From: an uncultured Lachnospiraceae bacterium
Lineage (GTDB): Bacteria; Bacillota; Clostridia; Lachnospirales; Lachnospiraceae
Assembly: GCA_902798585.1 (NCBI GenBank)
Contig: CADBXF010000010.1
Location: forward strand, 99,424-163,423
Length of the DNA stretch: 64,000 nucleotides
Reading direction: 5' to 3'
The notes beneath the pieces were generated by a model that was not told the DNA's origin, searched no databases, and was given only the letters and a program-made list of their open reading frames with translations. Below are positions 1-10,641 of this stretch, piece by piece (the stretch's first letter is position 1; each line of letters opens with the position of its first letter). The translations under genes and the position numbers were made by a program.

Positions 1-411
1 TAAACGAGTGCGTGATTTCCGCAAGCTCCGCAATCGGTTCCACCGCTCCGATTTCGTTGTTTACCGCCATAACCGAAACAAAAATCGTGTCGTCGCGAAG
101 CGCTTCGCGCAAATCCTTCGGGGAGACAAGTCCGTTCCCGTCAACCGGCAGAAAAGTCACTTCATATCCGAGCTCCTCAAGCTTATCAAGCGTTCCGTTC
201 CGCCGGAGGTGAAAACAATCTCGCTCTCCGACACTTTAAGGCTCGCCGCAACGGCTCTCCGCGCATCGGTGACATACTTCTCCGCCTCATAGCCCTTCGT
301 ATGCAGAGACGAGGGATTCCCGTAGTCCTCCGTCATCACTTTCATCATTACTTCCGCCGCTTCCGGAAGCACCCGTGTGGTAGCGGCATTATCCAGATAA
401 ATCTCTCTCAT
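1..411 (-). pseudogene. Cysteine desulfurase, NifS/IscS family; internally deleted, frameshifted, and cut by window edge
   Basis: PLP-dependent removal of sulfur from cysteine for Fe-S clusters or tRNA thiolation. The N-terminus is classic (REIYLDNAATT at residues 2-12, YGNPSSLH near 31-38, FTSGGTE near 67-73). Right after GGTE the frame runs into unrelated residues and stops near position 157. The adjacent frame, from about position 190 to the window edge, continues the family with LEELGYEVTFLPVDG and VSVMAVNNEIGAVEP. By comparison with E. coli IscS, about 33 codons are missing between them, including the region of the PLP-stacking His (His104 in IscS). The size is out of frame. The start ATG overlaps the rsmE stop (ATGA). 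The catalytic Lys and Cys lie outside the window. Either a real deletion or an assembly error; family assignment is firm. Confidence 0.9.
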
Positions 412-1169
412 CTATTGTCCTCCGAAGCCTCCTCCGTAAGCAACATCAATGCCGAAAGCGCCGTAAGTCCCGCTGTCTCCGTTCGGAGAATCCGTCTTCC
501 GAGACTTATAATGCGCGCGCCTGCTTCGTTTGCAAGCTCTACCTCGGATCGTTCAAAACCACCCTCCGGGCCGATAAATATCCCGACGCTTCCCGACGAA
601 ACCGCAGCCGTCAATGCCTCGCGCGTCTCCTTCATCCCGAGCGCATTTTCGTAAGGCAGCAAAATGACTTTGCACTCCGTTGCCGCAGCTTTGATTGCCT
701 CTTTGAACGAAACCGGGCTCGATACCTCGGGCACAATTCCTCTTCCGCTCTGCTTGGCAGCGCTCTCGGCGATGGCACGCAGCCGCTCGGTCTTGCGCTC
801 CTCGCGCTTCTGGTCCTCAATCTTCACAATCGTTCTTTTGCATACTACGGGAACAATTCGCGCGGCCCCGAGCTCCACTGCCTTTTGAACAATCAATTCC
901 ATCTTGTCCTTCTTCGGAAGCCCCTGGTACAGCGTGATAGCAACCGGAAGCTCCACCGCGGAATCTTCTCGGGCAAGAATTCTGAGCCGGCAAACGCCGT
1001 TTTCGTAATCGTTCACTTCGCAGCGATAATCCGTCCCCTCGCCGTCACAGACCGTGAGCGATTCCCCGATATGCATTCGAAGAACATTGCGAATATGGTT
1101 ATAATCGCCCTCCGTGACTGTGATATACTCCTCCGACACAGCCTCCGGAGCAACAAAAAAGCGCGGCAT
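408..1169 (-). CDS. rsmE: 16S rRNA (uracil1498-N3)-methyltransferase RsmE
   Basis: Methylates U1498 of 16S rRNA using SAM; SPOUT-class enzyme. The protein starts MPRFFVAPEAV, has the N-terminal PUA-like region, then the knotted C-terminal domain with IGPEGGFERSEVELA and LGRRILRTETAG, the typical SAM-binding loops. At about 253 residues it has the usual length. I chose the ATG at 1169 because a strong AGGAGG lies just upstream and the extra upstream codons match nothing in the family. It begins 9 nt after the prmA stop and overlaps the desulfurase start, so prmA-rsmE-desulfurase look translationally coupled. Confidence 0.95.
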   Translation of the reverse strand: MPRFFVAPEAVSEEYITVTEGDYNHIRNVLRMHIGESLTVCDGEGTDYRCEVNDYENGVCRLRILAREDSAVELPVAITLYQGLPKKDKMELIVQKAVELGAARIVPVVCKRTIVKIEDQKREERKTERLRAIAESAAKQSGRGIVPEVSSPVSFKEAIKAAATECKVILLPYENALGMKETREALTAAVSSGSVGIFIGPEGGFERSEVELANEAGARIISLGRRILRTETAGLTALSALMLLTEEASEDNR

Positions 1170-1177
1170 GGGACCTC

Positions 1178-2182
1178 CTATCGAACCTGCGCAAGCAGGC
1201 TCACCCAATCGTTTTTACGGCGAACTCCGATTACTTCATAACCGTCTTTTGCAAGCGAAGCCCGCACTTCCTCTTCCCTCGTATTCAGTATTCCCGAGCA
1301 CAGAAACACGCCGCCGTCCCGCAAAAATCTCTTTACAACCGGCGCAAGCGGCATTATTACATCCGCTAAGATGTTTGCCACGACAATCGGATATTTCTCA
1401 AGTGTTATCGCTTCGCAAAATGTCTCATCCGAAAGAACATCCCCTGCAAAAAACGATACGGTTCCCGGCGCAATCCGCGGTTCGTCACCTTCGTCAAGGG
1501 AAAGCCCGTTCTGCACGGCATTATCCGCGGAAACCGCCACGGCAATCGGGTCGATGTCAACGCCGACGGCATAGGGCGCCCCGAGCTTTTTCGAGACAAT
1601 GGAAAGAATGCCGCTTCCGCACCCGATATCGAGCACGGGTGTCTCCTCCGTCACAAGACCGCGAAGTCCTTCGATGCAAAGCCAGGTGGTCTCATGCGAC
1701 CCGGTTCCGAATGCCGTTCCCGGATCGATTTCAATCACCATATCGCCCTCGCGAATTTCCGCATCTGTCTCCCATGTCGGCTTGATTACGATATCCTCGC
1801 CGATTCGGAAGGAATGAAAATACTGTTTCCAGTTGTTAATCCAGTCAAGATCCTCCGTGACCGAGGTGTCCACGCGAAGATTGCCGAGATTCACAACCTC
1901 CGAATATTCGTTGATTGCCTCTAGAATCTTTTGCACATTTTCCGCGGTTTCCGCTTCGTCCGCCTCACCGTCGGGCAATTCTTCGTAACAGCGAACATGC
2001 GATGTTTTATCGTTCTCATCGCACTCAAGCGGAATATCGATGAACTGCGCCTCGGCCTCCTCTTTCGTAAGCGGAACGCTGTCCGCTATCTCAACGCCCT
2101 CATATCCGAGCGACAGCAATGCCGCGCATACATAATCCTCGGCCTCTACGCTCGTTGTCACGGTATATACCGTCCATCTCAT
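1178..2182 (-). CDS. prmA: Ribosomal protein L11 methyltransferase PrmA
   Basis: SAM-dependent trimethylation of ribosomal protein L11. The N-terminal substrate-recognition region leads into NWKQYFHSF (117-125), the family motif DPGTAFGTGSHETT (153-166), then the SAM-binding LDIGCGSGILSI (184-195) and the catalytic-loop-like NILADVI further on. 334 residues, slightly longer than E. coli PrmA because of an acidic insert at residues 40-85. GGAGG lies upstream of the ATG. It has its own likely promoter (2218-2246) downstream of a dnaJ terminator, so it may be expressed independently of heat shock. Confidence 0.96.
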   Translation of the reverse strand: MRWTVYTVTTSVEAEDYVCAALLSLGYEGVEIADSVPLTKEEAEAQFIDIPLECDENDKTSHVRCYEELPDGEADEAETAENVQKILEAINEYSEVVNLGNLRVDTSVTEDLDWINNWKQYFHSFRIGEDIVIKPTWETDAEIREGDMVIEIDPGTAFGTGSHETTWLCIEGLRGLVTEETPVLDIGCGSGILSIVSKKLGAPYAVGVDIDPIAVAVSADNAVQNGLSLDEGDEPRIAPGTVSFFAGDVLSDETFCEAITLEKYPIVVANILADVIMPLAPVVKRFLRDGGVFLCSGILNTREEEVRASLAKDGYEVIGVRRKNDWVSLLAQVR

Positions 2183-2217
2183 AATTATCTTTACCTCCGG
2201 TTGTCAAAACCTCCTAA

Positions 2218-2246
2218 AGAATACCACAAACCGCGTTGTGCGGCAA
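2218..2246 (-). promoter_or_regulatory. Putative promoter of prmA-rsmE
   Basis: On the minus strand TTGCCG (2246-2241) and TATTCT (2223-2218) are separated by 17 bp. Together with the terminator at 2306-2336 this would uncouple prmA from the chaperone operon. Confidence 0.5.
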
Positions 2247-2305
2247 GTCCCAACTGTATACGAAGCGGAGACTGAGAGAGCCTCTCTCGTTGTGCAAATA
2301 CACAC

Positions 2306-2336
2306 AAAAAGTGTGTGCCGCATGCGCGACACACAC
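2306..2336 (-). terminator. Rho-independent terminator after dnaJ
   Basis: On the minus strand GTGTGTG pairs with CACACAC (2336-2330 and 2317-2311), with an inner CGC/GCG stem and a GCAT loop, followed by five T (2310-2306). It lies directly downstream of the dnaJ stop. Confidence 0.75.
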
Positions 2337-2342
2337 CGTTTC

Positions 2343-3456
2343 TCATTTGCCGAAGAACTTGTTTTTCTTCTTTTCGGAATCGCCTCCCGGCGTCTTTCCG
2401 TTGAGCGCATCATCGAACGCGCGAAGCAATTCCTTCTGCTGACTCGTCAGCTTCTCCGGAACCTGTACAACAAGGGTCACATAGTGATCGCCCCGCTGAT
2501 TGTCCCGATGCAGCACCGGAACACCTTTGCCGCGAAGGCGAACCTTCGTGTCGGTCTGTGTGCCGGGCTTCAAATCATAGAGAACATCGCCGTCGATTGT
2601 ATGAATGCGAATGTCTCCGCCGAGCGCTGCCTGAGCGTACGAAATCGGCATCGTGGAATACAAATCGTAGCCATCCCGCTGGAACACGGGGTCCCTTGCA
2701 ATCACAACATCCACAAGCAGGCTTCCGCGCTCACCGCCGTTTGTGCCCGGTTCGCCGAGGTCGCGCATGCGGATGCTCTGTCCCTCATCGATACCTGCCG
2801 GTATCACGACCTTGATGGTCTTGCGCGTCGTAATATATCCCGTGCCGTAGCAATCCTTGCATTTGTCGCGGATTACTTTGCCCGAGCCCTTACAATCCGG
2901 GCAGACTTTTTGATTTTGTATCACGCCGAGAATCGTCTGCTGGGTAAAGACGATGGAACCGCTTCCTTTACATTTGCTGCAGGTCTCTGCACTTGTTCCG
3001 GGCTTTGCGCCAGAACCGCCGCAGGTCTTGCAGGTGTCTTTGAAATTGAGTTCCAGTTCTTTCTCACATCCGAAAACAGCCTCGCGGAATGTGATTCGAA
3101 TCGTTGCGCGTACACCCGCCCCTCGATTGCGAACGCCGACCGCCGCCGAACATGTCTCCGAAGCCGAACATATCGAAGATGTCGCTGAAATCGCCCGTAA
3201 AATCAAATCCGCCGCCACCGCCCTGTTCAAAGGCGGCATGTCCGAAGCGGTCGTATTGTGCGCGCTTGTCTGCATCGCTCAATACGGAGTACGCTTCGCT
3301 TGCCTCCTTGAACTTGGCTTCTGCAGTCTTATCCCCTGGATTCACATCCGGGTGGTATTTCTTCGCGAGATTCCGGTAGGCCTTCTTTATCTCGTCTTCC
3401 GTTGCCGTCTTCGAAACGCCGAGGACCTCATAGTAATCTCTCTTAGTGTCTGCCAT
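2343..3456 (-). pseudogene. dnaJ: Chaperone DnaJ (Hsp40), frameshifted in the Gly/Phe-rich region
   Basis: Co-chaperone that stimulates DnaK ATPase activity. The first 112 codons give a J domain (RDYYEVLGV, the HPD motif in [11 protein letters not shown]) and a G/F region ending GGGRRSQSR. The frame then runs to a stop near 3064. The next frame, from about position 3122, continues with [19 protein letters not shown], the zinc domain with four CxxCxGxG-type repeats ([32 protein letters not shown]) and the C-terminal substrate domains. The shift lies between about 3115 and 3130, in a G-rich run. The combined length (about 372 codons) is near normal, so only one or a few bases are involved. It could be a sequencing error or a genuine lesion. 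Last gene before a terminator in the HrcA operon. Confidence 0.9.
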
Positions 3457-3483
3457 ATACAGCTCCTGTCAGCTTACGCTGAT

Positions 3484-5402
<1,919 letters not shown>

Positions 5403-5421
5403 TTATCCGCAAACCGTTAAA

Positions 5422-6138
5422 TCAGTTTGCTACTTTAACCATGCTGTGCCGAAGCACTGTGTCGTGGTAGAGATATCCTTTCTGGAATTCCTCGACAACG
5501 ACATTCTCGCCGAGAGACTCATCCTCGACATGCATCACCGCGTTGTGAAGGTCCGGATTGAACGGCTGTCCGACCGCTTCAATCGGCTTCACGCCGGCTT
5601 CCGCAAGCGCGTTCATCAGCTGCTTGTATGTCTTGTCGATACCGCTTGCAAACGGCTGCTCACGCTCCTCTTCGGAGAGCGTCGCCAACCCGCGCTCGAA
5701 ATTGTCAATCACGGGAAGTATTTTCTCAAAAGCGCTCTTCGCTCCGACTTCGAACATCTGGGCTTTCTCCTTGTCCGTGCGGTTGCGGTAGTTGATGAAC
5801 TCCGCCTGCTGCCGCAGGACACGGTCGGAAAGCTCTGCAATCTTCTCGTCGCGAGGGTCTTTCTTTTTGTCGTTCTTCTTTTTCTTTCCGCTGTCTTCGG
5901 ATTTCTTCGCGATTTCCGCCTCACCGGCTTCCTCCGCGGCGTCATCCGCCGTTACTTTTTCGGCATCTGCGCTGTCTCCGTTTTGTTCCGGCTCCTTCGC
6001 TTCCGCCGTGTCGCTTCCTTCGGCTTCTGCAGAGTATTCCGCATCACCCTCGGCTTCGACTTTCTCCTCGTTCTCCCGGAAGAGATCTACGGTCTCATCC
6101 TCCGGCGGAACGCCTTTGTTCTTTTCTTCCTCTGTCAT
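5422..6138 (-). CDS. grpE: Nucleotide exchange factor GrpE
   Basis: Releases ADP from DnaK. The first 90 or so residues are an unusually long, low-complexity Glu/Ala/Lys-rich tail (EEKVEAEGDAEYSAEAEG and similar). The conserved core follows: a long coiled coil (LSDRVLRQQAEFINYRNRTDKEK), then EKILPVIDNFERGL and the C-terminal beta wing with QPFNPDLHNAVMH. 238 residues against about 190-200 usual; the excess is the acidic tail. ATG at 6138 follows a clear GGAGG. It sits 20 nt after hrcA, in the same operon. Confidence 0.96.
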   Translation of the reverse strand: MTEEEKNKGVPPEDETVDLFRENEEKVEAEGDAEYSAEAEGSDTAEAKEPEQNGDSADAEKVTADDAAEEAGEAEIAKKSEDSGKKKKNDKKKDPRDEKIAELSDRVLRQQAEFINYRNRTDKEKAQMFEVGAKSAFEKILPVIDNFERGLATLSEEEREQPFASGIDKTYKQLMNALAEAGVKPIEAVGQPFNPDLHNAVMHVEDESLGENVVVEEFQKGYLYHDTVLRHSMVKVAN

Positions 6139-6158
6139 GCTAACCTCCGTTATATCGC

Positions 6159-7181
6159 TTACTTGCCCTTCTTGAAAATCTGGTCAAGTTCCGACATCAA
6201 ATTCTGCAAAGTCCCCACGACTTTCTTGTAATCCATACGGCGCGGTCCGATGATACCGATTTTGCCGTAAACACCTTCCTCGATATGATAGGTGGCGGTA
6301 ACCACGGAACAATCCTTCGTCGCCTCAATCGGGGATTCATCGCCGATGTAGACCTGAATTCCGCGGTCGGAGTCGCCCTCCTGGTACATGAGTTCGGTCA
6401 GCTCCTTCTTCTCCTCGAGCGCCGTCAGAAGATTGCTCGCTTTCGCGGAATCGTTCAGCTCCGGGTATTTGAAAATGTTGGTCGAGCCGCTTGTATATGC
6501 CTCAACCTCCTCGTTTTCAAGGCTCGTCGCGATGACATCCAAAATGTCGGAAATCAACGGGGCGTAGCCGCCGGACTCCGTGCGAAGCTTCTGCATCACG
6601 CTTGCGTTAATCTCCTCGATATCAAGCCCCTGAAGGAAGGTATTCAGCATCAGATTGAGCTTGAGGAGCGTTTCCTGCGTCAGCACCTCATCCACATGAA
6701 TAAGGTTGTTCTTTACAACATTTCCCTCGAGGATGACGACCGCAAGAAGGCTTGCGTTGTCGACCTGCGTGAGCTGAAGGAATTTAATCCTTCTTCTGTG
6801 GTAGCGGGGCGCCGTGATCATCGAAGCATAGTTCGTATTGACCGCAATCACTTTCGCCGCTTCCTTCAAAATGCTGTCGAGCTTCTCGGATTTGGCGTTA
6901 AGCTCAAGTTTTAAGTTGTCCATCTCCATCTGCTTGTCCTGCATCAGCATGTCGACATACAGACGGTATCCCTTGTCGGAGGGAATACGACCCGCCGATG
7001 TGTGCGGCTGGATAATGTATCCCATCTCCTCGAGATCGGACATCTCGTTTCGTATCGTTGCAGAGCTCAGATTCAGATCCGTATACTTGGAAATCGTACG
7101 GGAACCAACCGGTTCGCCGGTTTCCAGATAGTTCTGAATGATGGCCCGCAGAATCGTCATTTTCCGCTCGTCCAATTCCAC
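6159..7181 (-). CDS. hrcA: Heat-inducible transcription repressor HrcA
   Basis: Represses class I heat-shock genes by binding CIRCE. The N-terminal winged helix includes LDERKMTILRAIIQNYLETGEPVGS and SSATIRNEMSDLEEMGY (DNA recognition). The C-terminal GAF-like and inserted domains follow, ending in NYKKVVGTLQNLMSEL-type sequence (seen as MDYKKVVGTLQNL). The start is GTG at 7181, with AAAGGCGGG upstream; the next ATG would cut the conserved LDERK. First gene of the operon, with a perfect CIRCE just upstream, so autoregulation is expected. Confidence 0.97.
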   Translation of the reverse strand: MELDERKMTILRAIIQNYLETGEPVGSRTISKYTDLNLSSATIRNEMSDLEEMGYIIQPHTSAGRIPSDKGYRLYVDMLMQDKQMEMDNLKLELNAKSEKLDSILKEAAKVIAVNTNYASMITAPRYHRRRIKFLQLTQVDNASLLAVVILEGNVVKNNLIHVDEVLTQETLLKLNLMLNTFLQGLDIEEINASVMQKLRTESGGYAPLISDILDVIATSLENEEVEAYTSGSTNIFKYPELNDSAKASNLLTALEEKKELTELMYQEGDSDRGIQVYIGDESPIEATKDCSVVTATYHIEEGVYGKIGIIGPRRMDYKKVVGTLQNLMSELDQIFKKGK

Positions 7182-7205
7182 GATAGTTCCCGCCTTTCCA
7201 AATTA

Positions 7206-7232
7206 TTAGCACTCAAATTGCCTGAGTGCTAA
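7206..7232 (-). promoter_or_regulatory. CIRCE operator (HrcA binding site)
   Basis: TTAGCACTC, 9 bp, GAGTGCTAA: a perfect match to the CIRCE consensus. It lies between the predicted -10 and the hrcA start, as in other Firmicutes, and should give HrcA control of hrcA-grpE-dnaK-dnaJ. Confidence 0.98.
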
Positions 7233-7239
7233 CATCTAT

Positions 7240-7266
7240 CCAAAATATACACCCCCGCAGGGGTGT
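7240..7266 (-). terminator. Hairpin inside the hrcA promoter spacer, possible hemW terminator
   Basis: ACACCCC and GGGGTGT (7-bp perfect stem, 4-nt loop TGCG on the minus strand) fill the space between -35 and -10 and are followed by ATATTTT. It may end transcripts from lepA-hemW, or be a protein site. The T-run is weak. Confidence 0.45.
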
Positions 7267-7273
7267 TTGTCAA
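7244..7273 (-). promoter_or_regulatory. Vegetative promoter of the hrcA operon
   Basis: TTGACA (7273-7268) and TATATT (7249-7244) on the minus strand, 18 bp apart, with CIRCE immediately downstream. The spacer contains the inverted repeat described in the next entry. Confidence 0.8.
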
Positions 7274-7312
7274 TACATTTCCGTAATATTTTTCGAAAAA
7301 TGTCGATTTAAT

Positions 7313-8434
7313 TTACATAATCAGCCCGGCGATAACCGGATTGCTCACGAGGAATCCGCGGACCGTGAAGAACGCGCGGTCACCCTGTTTTTCCATGAGC
7401 CCGAGCCGCGTATAATCGGCGATTTTTTCCTCGATGCGGCTGCGGCATTCGATGCCGAAACGCTCCTCTAAGCAATGCAAATCAAGCCCGTCCGAAGTGC
7501 GCAGCGAAAGCATTACCGTCTCCTCAAGGATGTCATTTTCCGTCAAAGTCGCGTCGGAATCATACCGGAGTCCACGCAGATAATCTTCAAAATCCCTCGT
7601 GACCGAAAGTCTCCGCTCCCCGATCAGGCTTGCAGCACCGAGGCCGATTCCGAGATACTCCTCGCGCGTCCAATAGCCCTTATTATGTCGGCACTCTCTC
7701 CCGTCCCTCGCAAAATTGGAAATCTCGTATTGGCGATATCCCGCATCGGCAAGCATGCGAACCGCATTTTCGTAGGTTTGGCATGTCTCGTCCTCCGTCG
7801 GAAGCAGCTCGGGATTTCCATCGTATTTCGCAAAAAACGGCGTGCCTGGCTCGATAATCAGGCTGTATGCGGAAATATGCTCCGGAGCAAGCGCAATCGT
7901 CTCCGAAAGTGTTCGCTCGAAATCATTCCACTGCCGCCCCGGGAGATTCATCATGAGATCAATATTGATATTTTCAAAGCCCGCCTCGCGCGCCGCGCGA
8001 AACGACTGCACTGCCTCGTCCCGTGTGTGGATTCGACCCAAAAGGGAAAGCTCGCAATCGTTCATCGACTGTACGCCGAAGCTGATTCGGTTGATTCCGC
8101 ATCTTCGGTACTCCGCAAGCTTTTCGCGGTTCACCGTACCCGGGTTACATTCGATGGTGATTTCGGCATCCGGGGAAAGCGAAAAATTCTCTCTTACACA
8201 GTCGAACAGTCGCTCATAAAAGCCCTGCGGCATCAGCGAAGGCGTTCCGCCGCCGATAAAAACCGTCTCCGTCCGGGGCTTCTCTTCGCGAAACAAAATC
8301 CCGCCGCGCGAGGAAATATCCCGAATAAGAGCGCGTCCGTATTCCTGCTGCCGGTCTTCACGGTCCGCGAAGGACAGGAAATCGCAATAGGCACATTTGC
8401 GTGCGCAGAACGGAATGTGAATATACAGTTCCAT
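7313..8434 (-). CDS. hemW: HemW-like radical SAM protein (heme chaperone / coproporphyrinogen III oxidase-like)
   Basis: Radical SAM protein of the HemN/HemW family. MELYIHIPFCARKCAYCDF carries the CxxxCxxC 4Fe-4S motif (near residues 10-17), followed by FIGGGTPSLM and the C-terminal HemN domain. The Cys preceding CxxxC that marks true HemN (CxxxCxxCxC) is absent, since the motif ends in CDF. This favours HemW, a heme chaperone, over an oxidase. I chose ATG 8434 since the conserved ELYIHIPFC starts there, with GGGG upstream. About 373 residues, normal. It follows lepA with a 51-nt gap, a common Firmicute arrangement. Confidence 0.93.
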   Translation of the reverse strand: MELYIHIPFCARKCAYCDFLSFADREDRQQEYGRALIRDISSRGGILFREEKPRTETVFIGGGTPSLMPQGFYERLFDCVRENFSLSPDAEITIECNPGTVNREKLAEYRRCGINRISFGVQSMNDCELSLLGRIHTRDEAVQSFRAAREAGFENINIDLMMNLPGRQWNDFERTLSETIALAPEHISAYSLIIEPGTPFFAKYDGNPELLPTEDETCQTYENAVRMLADAGYRQYEISNFARDGRECRHNKGYWTREEYLGIGLGAASLIGERRLSVTRDFEDYLRGLRYDSDATLTENDILEETVMLSLRTSDGLDLHCLEERFGIECRSRIEEKIADYTRLGLMEKQGDRAFFTVRGFLVSNPVIAGLIM

Positions 8435-8485
8435 GAAATCCCCTTTTTGAAGAAAACGCCGACAATGCCGGCGCTTTCCCATTAA

Positions 8486-10300
8486 TCATTCCTCATCCAG
8501 TTTCAATACGCTCATGAAGGCTGACTGCGGAATTTCGACATTTCCGACCTGTCGCATTCGCTTTTTGCCTTCCTTCTGCTTCTCAAGAAGCTTCTTCTTT
8601 CGCGTGATATCACCGCCGTAACATTTTGCAAGCACATCCTTGCGCATTGCGCGGACCGTCTCGCGTGCGATAATCTTGCTTCCGACTGCCGCCTGAATCG
8701 GAATCTCGAAGAGCTGTCTCGGAATCTCCTCCTTTAACTTCTCGCACATTTTGCGGCCTCTGTCGTAGGCAGTCGCCTCGTGTACAATAAAGGAAAGTGC
8801 GTCGACCTCCTCGTGATTCACCAAAATGTCAAGCTTGGCAAGCTTTGACGGTACATATTCCTTAAAGTCGTAATCAAAGGAGGCATAGCCTTTCGATCTT
8901 GACTTGAGCGCATCGAAAAAGTCGTAGATTATTTCATTTAACGGAAGCTCATACTTGAGGAGCGCCCTGGTCTGCTCAAGATATTCCATCCCGAGATATA
9001 CGCCGCGGCGATCCTGACACAGCTTCATGATGGAGCCTACATACTCGGTCGTCACCATAATTTCCGCGCTTACGAAAGGTTCTTCCATGTGGTCGATCTC
9101 CGAAGGATCCGGAAGATTCGCCGGGTTCGAGATGTCAAGCACGGTTCCGTCGGTCTTATAAACTTTGTAAATAACGCTCGGCGCTGTCGTGACCAGATCG
9201 AGGTTGTACTCCCGCTCCAGTCGCTCCTGGATAATCTCAAGGTGAAGCAAACCGAGGAAACCGCAGCGGAAACCGAATCCGAGAGCTATGGAAGTCTCGG
9301 GTTCAAACTGCAGAGAAGCGTCATTGAGCTGGAGCTTCTCAAGCGCATCCCGAAGATCCGGGTATTTTGCGCCGTCCGCCGGATACATTCCGCAGTACAC
9401 CATCGGGTTGACCTTCTTATATCCTGGAAGCGCTTCGGACGCCGGTCGCGCCGCATCGGTTACGGTGTCGCCGACCCGCGTATCCTTGACATTCTTAAGG
9501 CTGGCGGTGATATAGCCGACCATTCCGGCGGAAAGCTCGTCGCAGGGAATGAATTTGCCGGGACCGAGCGTACCGATTTCGACAACATCGGCCTCCGCCC
9601 CGGTCGCCATCATTCGGATGCGGGTATCTCTGGTGATACGGCCTTCCTTGATTCTGCAGAAAATAATAACTCCCTTGTAAGAGTCGTATACCGAATCGAA
9701 AATAAGTGCCTGAAGAGGCGCCTCGGGATCGCCCGCCGGTGCCGGAATCTTCTTGGTAATCTGCTCAAGCACTTCCTCGATATTGATTCCCATCTTCGCC
9801 GAAATCAGGGGCGCATCCGACGCCTCGAGGCCGATAACATCCTCAATCTCGTGGATTACACGCTCCGGCTCCGCGCTCGGAAGGTCGATTTTGTTAATGA
9901 CAGGCATAATCTCAAGGTCATGGTCGAGCGCCAGGTACACATTGGCAAGTGTCTGCGCCTCGATTCCCTGCGCCGCATCCACAACCAAAATCGCGCCCTC
10001 GCAGGCAGCCAGTGACCGGGAAACCTCGTAGTTAAAGTCGACATGGCCGGGCGTATCGATCAAATTGAAAATGTATTCCTTCCCGTCCTTCGCGCGGTAT
10101 ACGGTTCGAATCGTCTGCGCTTTGATGGTGATTCCCCTCTCGCGCTCCAAATCCATATTGTCTAGAACCTGTTCCTGCATCTCGCGCGATGTAAGCAGAC
10201 CGGTCTTCTCAATAATCCGGTCCGCCAGCGTCGATTTGCCGTGATCGATGTGCGCGATAATGCAGAAATTGCGGATTCTGCTCTGTTCTTCGTTCGCCAT
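8486..10300 (-). CDS. lepA: Elongation factor 4 (LepA), translational GTPase
   Basis: Ribosome-binding GTPase. G1 is [13 protein letters not shown] (near residues 16-28), G3 DTPGHVDF, G4 NKID; domains II and III follow, then the LepA-specific C-terminal domain ending in [17 protein letters not shown] and [10 protein letters not shown]. 604 residues, the family length. ATG 10300 is preceded by GGAAGGA. The plus-strand tRNA-Ser gene diverges from it. Confidence 0.98.
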   Translation of the reverse strand: MANEEQSRIRNFCIIAHIDHGKSTLADRIIEKTGLLTSREMQEQVLDNMDLERERGITIKAQTIRTVYRAKDGKEYIFNLIDTPGHVDFNYEVSRSLAACEGAILVVDAAQGIEAQTLANVYLALDHDLEIMPVINKIDLPSAEPERVIHEIEDVIGLEASDAPLISAKMGINIEEVLEQITKKIPAPAGDPEAPLQALIFDSVYDSYKGVIIFCRIKEGRITRDTRIRMMATGAEADVVEIGTLGPGKFIPCDELSAGMVGYITASLKNVKDTRVGDTVTDAARPASEALPGYKKVNPMVYCGMYPADGAKYPDLRDALEKLQLNDASLQFEPETSIALGFGFRCGFLGLLHLEIIQERLEREYNLDLVTTAPSVIYKVYKTDGTVLDISNPANLPDPSEIDHMEEPFVSAEIMVTTEYVGSIMKLCQDRRGVYLGMEYLEQTRALLKYELPLNEIIYDFFDALKSRSKGYASFDYDFKEYVPSKLAKLDILVNHEEVDALSFIVHEATAYDRGRKMCEKLKEEIPRQLFEIPIQAAVGSKIIARETVRAMRKDVLAKCYGGDITRKKKLLEKQKEGKKRMRQVGNVEIPQSAFMSVLKLDEE

Positions 10301-10378
10301 AGTTCAATCCTTCCATCGGCCGTTTCCGCACAGCAGCGCGTGTTCGCGAAAAATGTAAATTCCGCGGAAACTTTACTC

Positions 10379-10407
10379 TTGCCAAACGCCGACTTCTATA
10401 GTATAAT
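10379..10407 (+). promoter_or_regulatory. Promoter of tRNA-Ser
   Basis: TTGCCA (10379-10384), 17 bp, TATAAT (10402-10407), 15 nt before the tRNA 5' end. Confidence 0.8.
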
Positions 10408-10422
10408 GCAACCGTTGTCTTT

Positions 10423-10511
10423 GGAGGAGTACCCAAGTGGCTGAAGGGTCTGGCTTCGAACACCAGTAGGTCGGTAACACCGGCGCAAGGGTTCAAATCC
10501 CTTCTCCTCCG
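10423..10511 (+). tRNA. tRNA-Ser, anticodon CGA
   Basis: An 89-nt class II tRNA. The acceptor stem GGAGGAG (10423-10429) pairs with CTCCTCC (10504-10510), with discriminator G. The anticodon loop TTCGAAC gives CGA at 10457-10459. The long variable arm (GTCGG/CCGGC) and T stem AAGGG/CCCTT with loop TTCAAAT confirm tRNA-Ser. The last anticodon-stem pair is a C-A mismatch. CCA is not encoded. Reads UCG. Confidence 0.95.
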
Positions 10512-10515
10512 TCTC

Positions 10516-10542
10516 GCCCCGCACATCCTGCGGGGCTTTTTT
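10516..10542 (+). terminator. Terminator of tRNA-Ser
   Basis: GCCCCGCA and TGCGGGGC (8-bp stem, CATCC loop) followed by six T. Confidence 0.9.
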
Positions 10543-10595
10543 GTTGCCTTTGTTTCATTTCATGACGGGCAACCCGTCCGCTTGAATCTTTGTAG

Positions 10596-10626
10596 AAAAA
10601 AAGCGGGCCAGATTTCTCTGTCCCGC
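10596..10626 (-). terminator. Terminator after rpsT
   Basis: On the minus strand GCGGG-A-CAGA, GAAA tetraloop, TCTG-G-CCCGC, then seven T (10602-10596). It lies 15 nt beyond the rpsT stop. Confidence 0.85.
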
Positions 10627-10641
10627 CGCTTACTTTCAACA

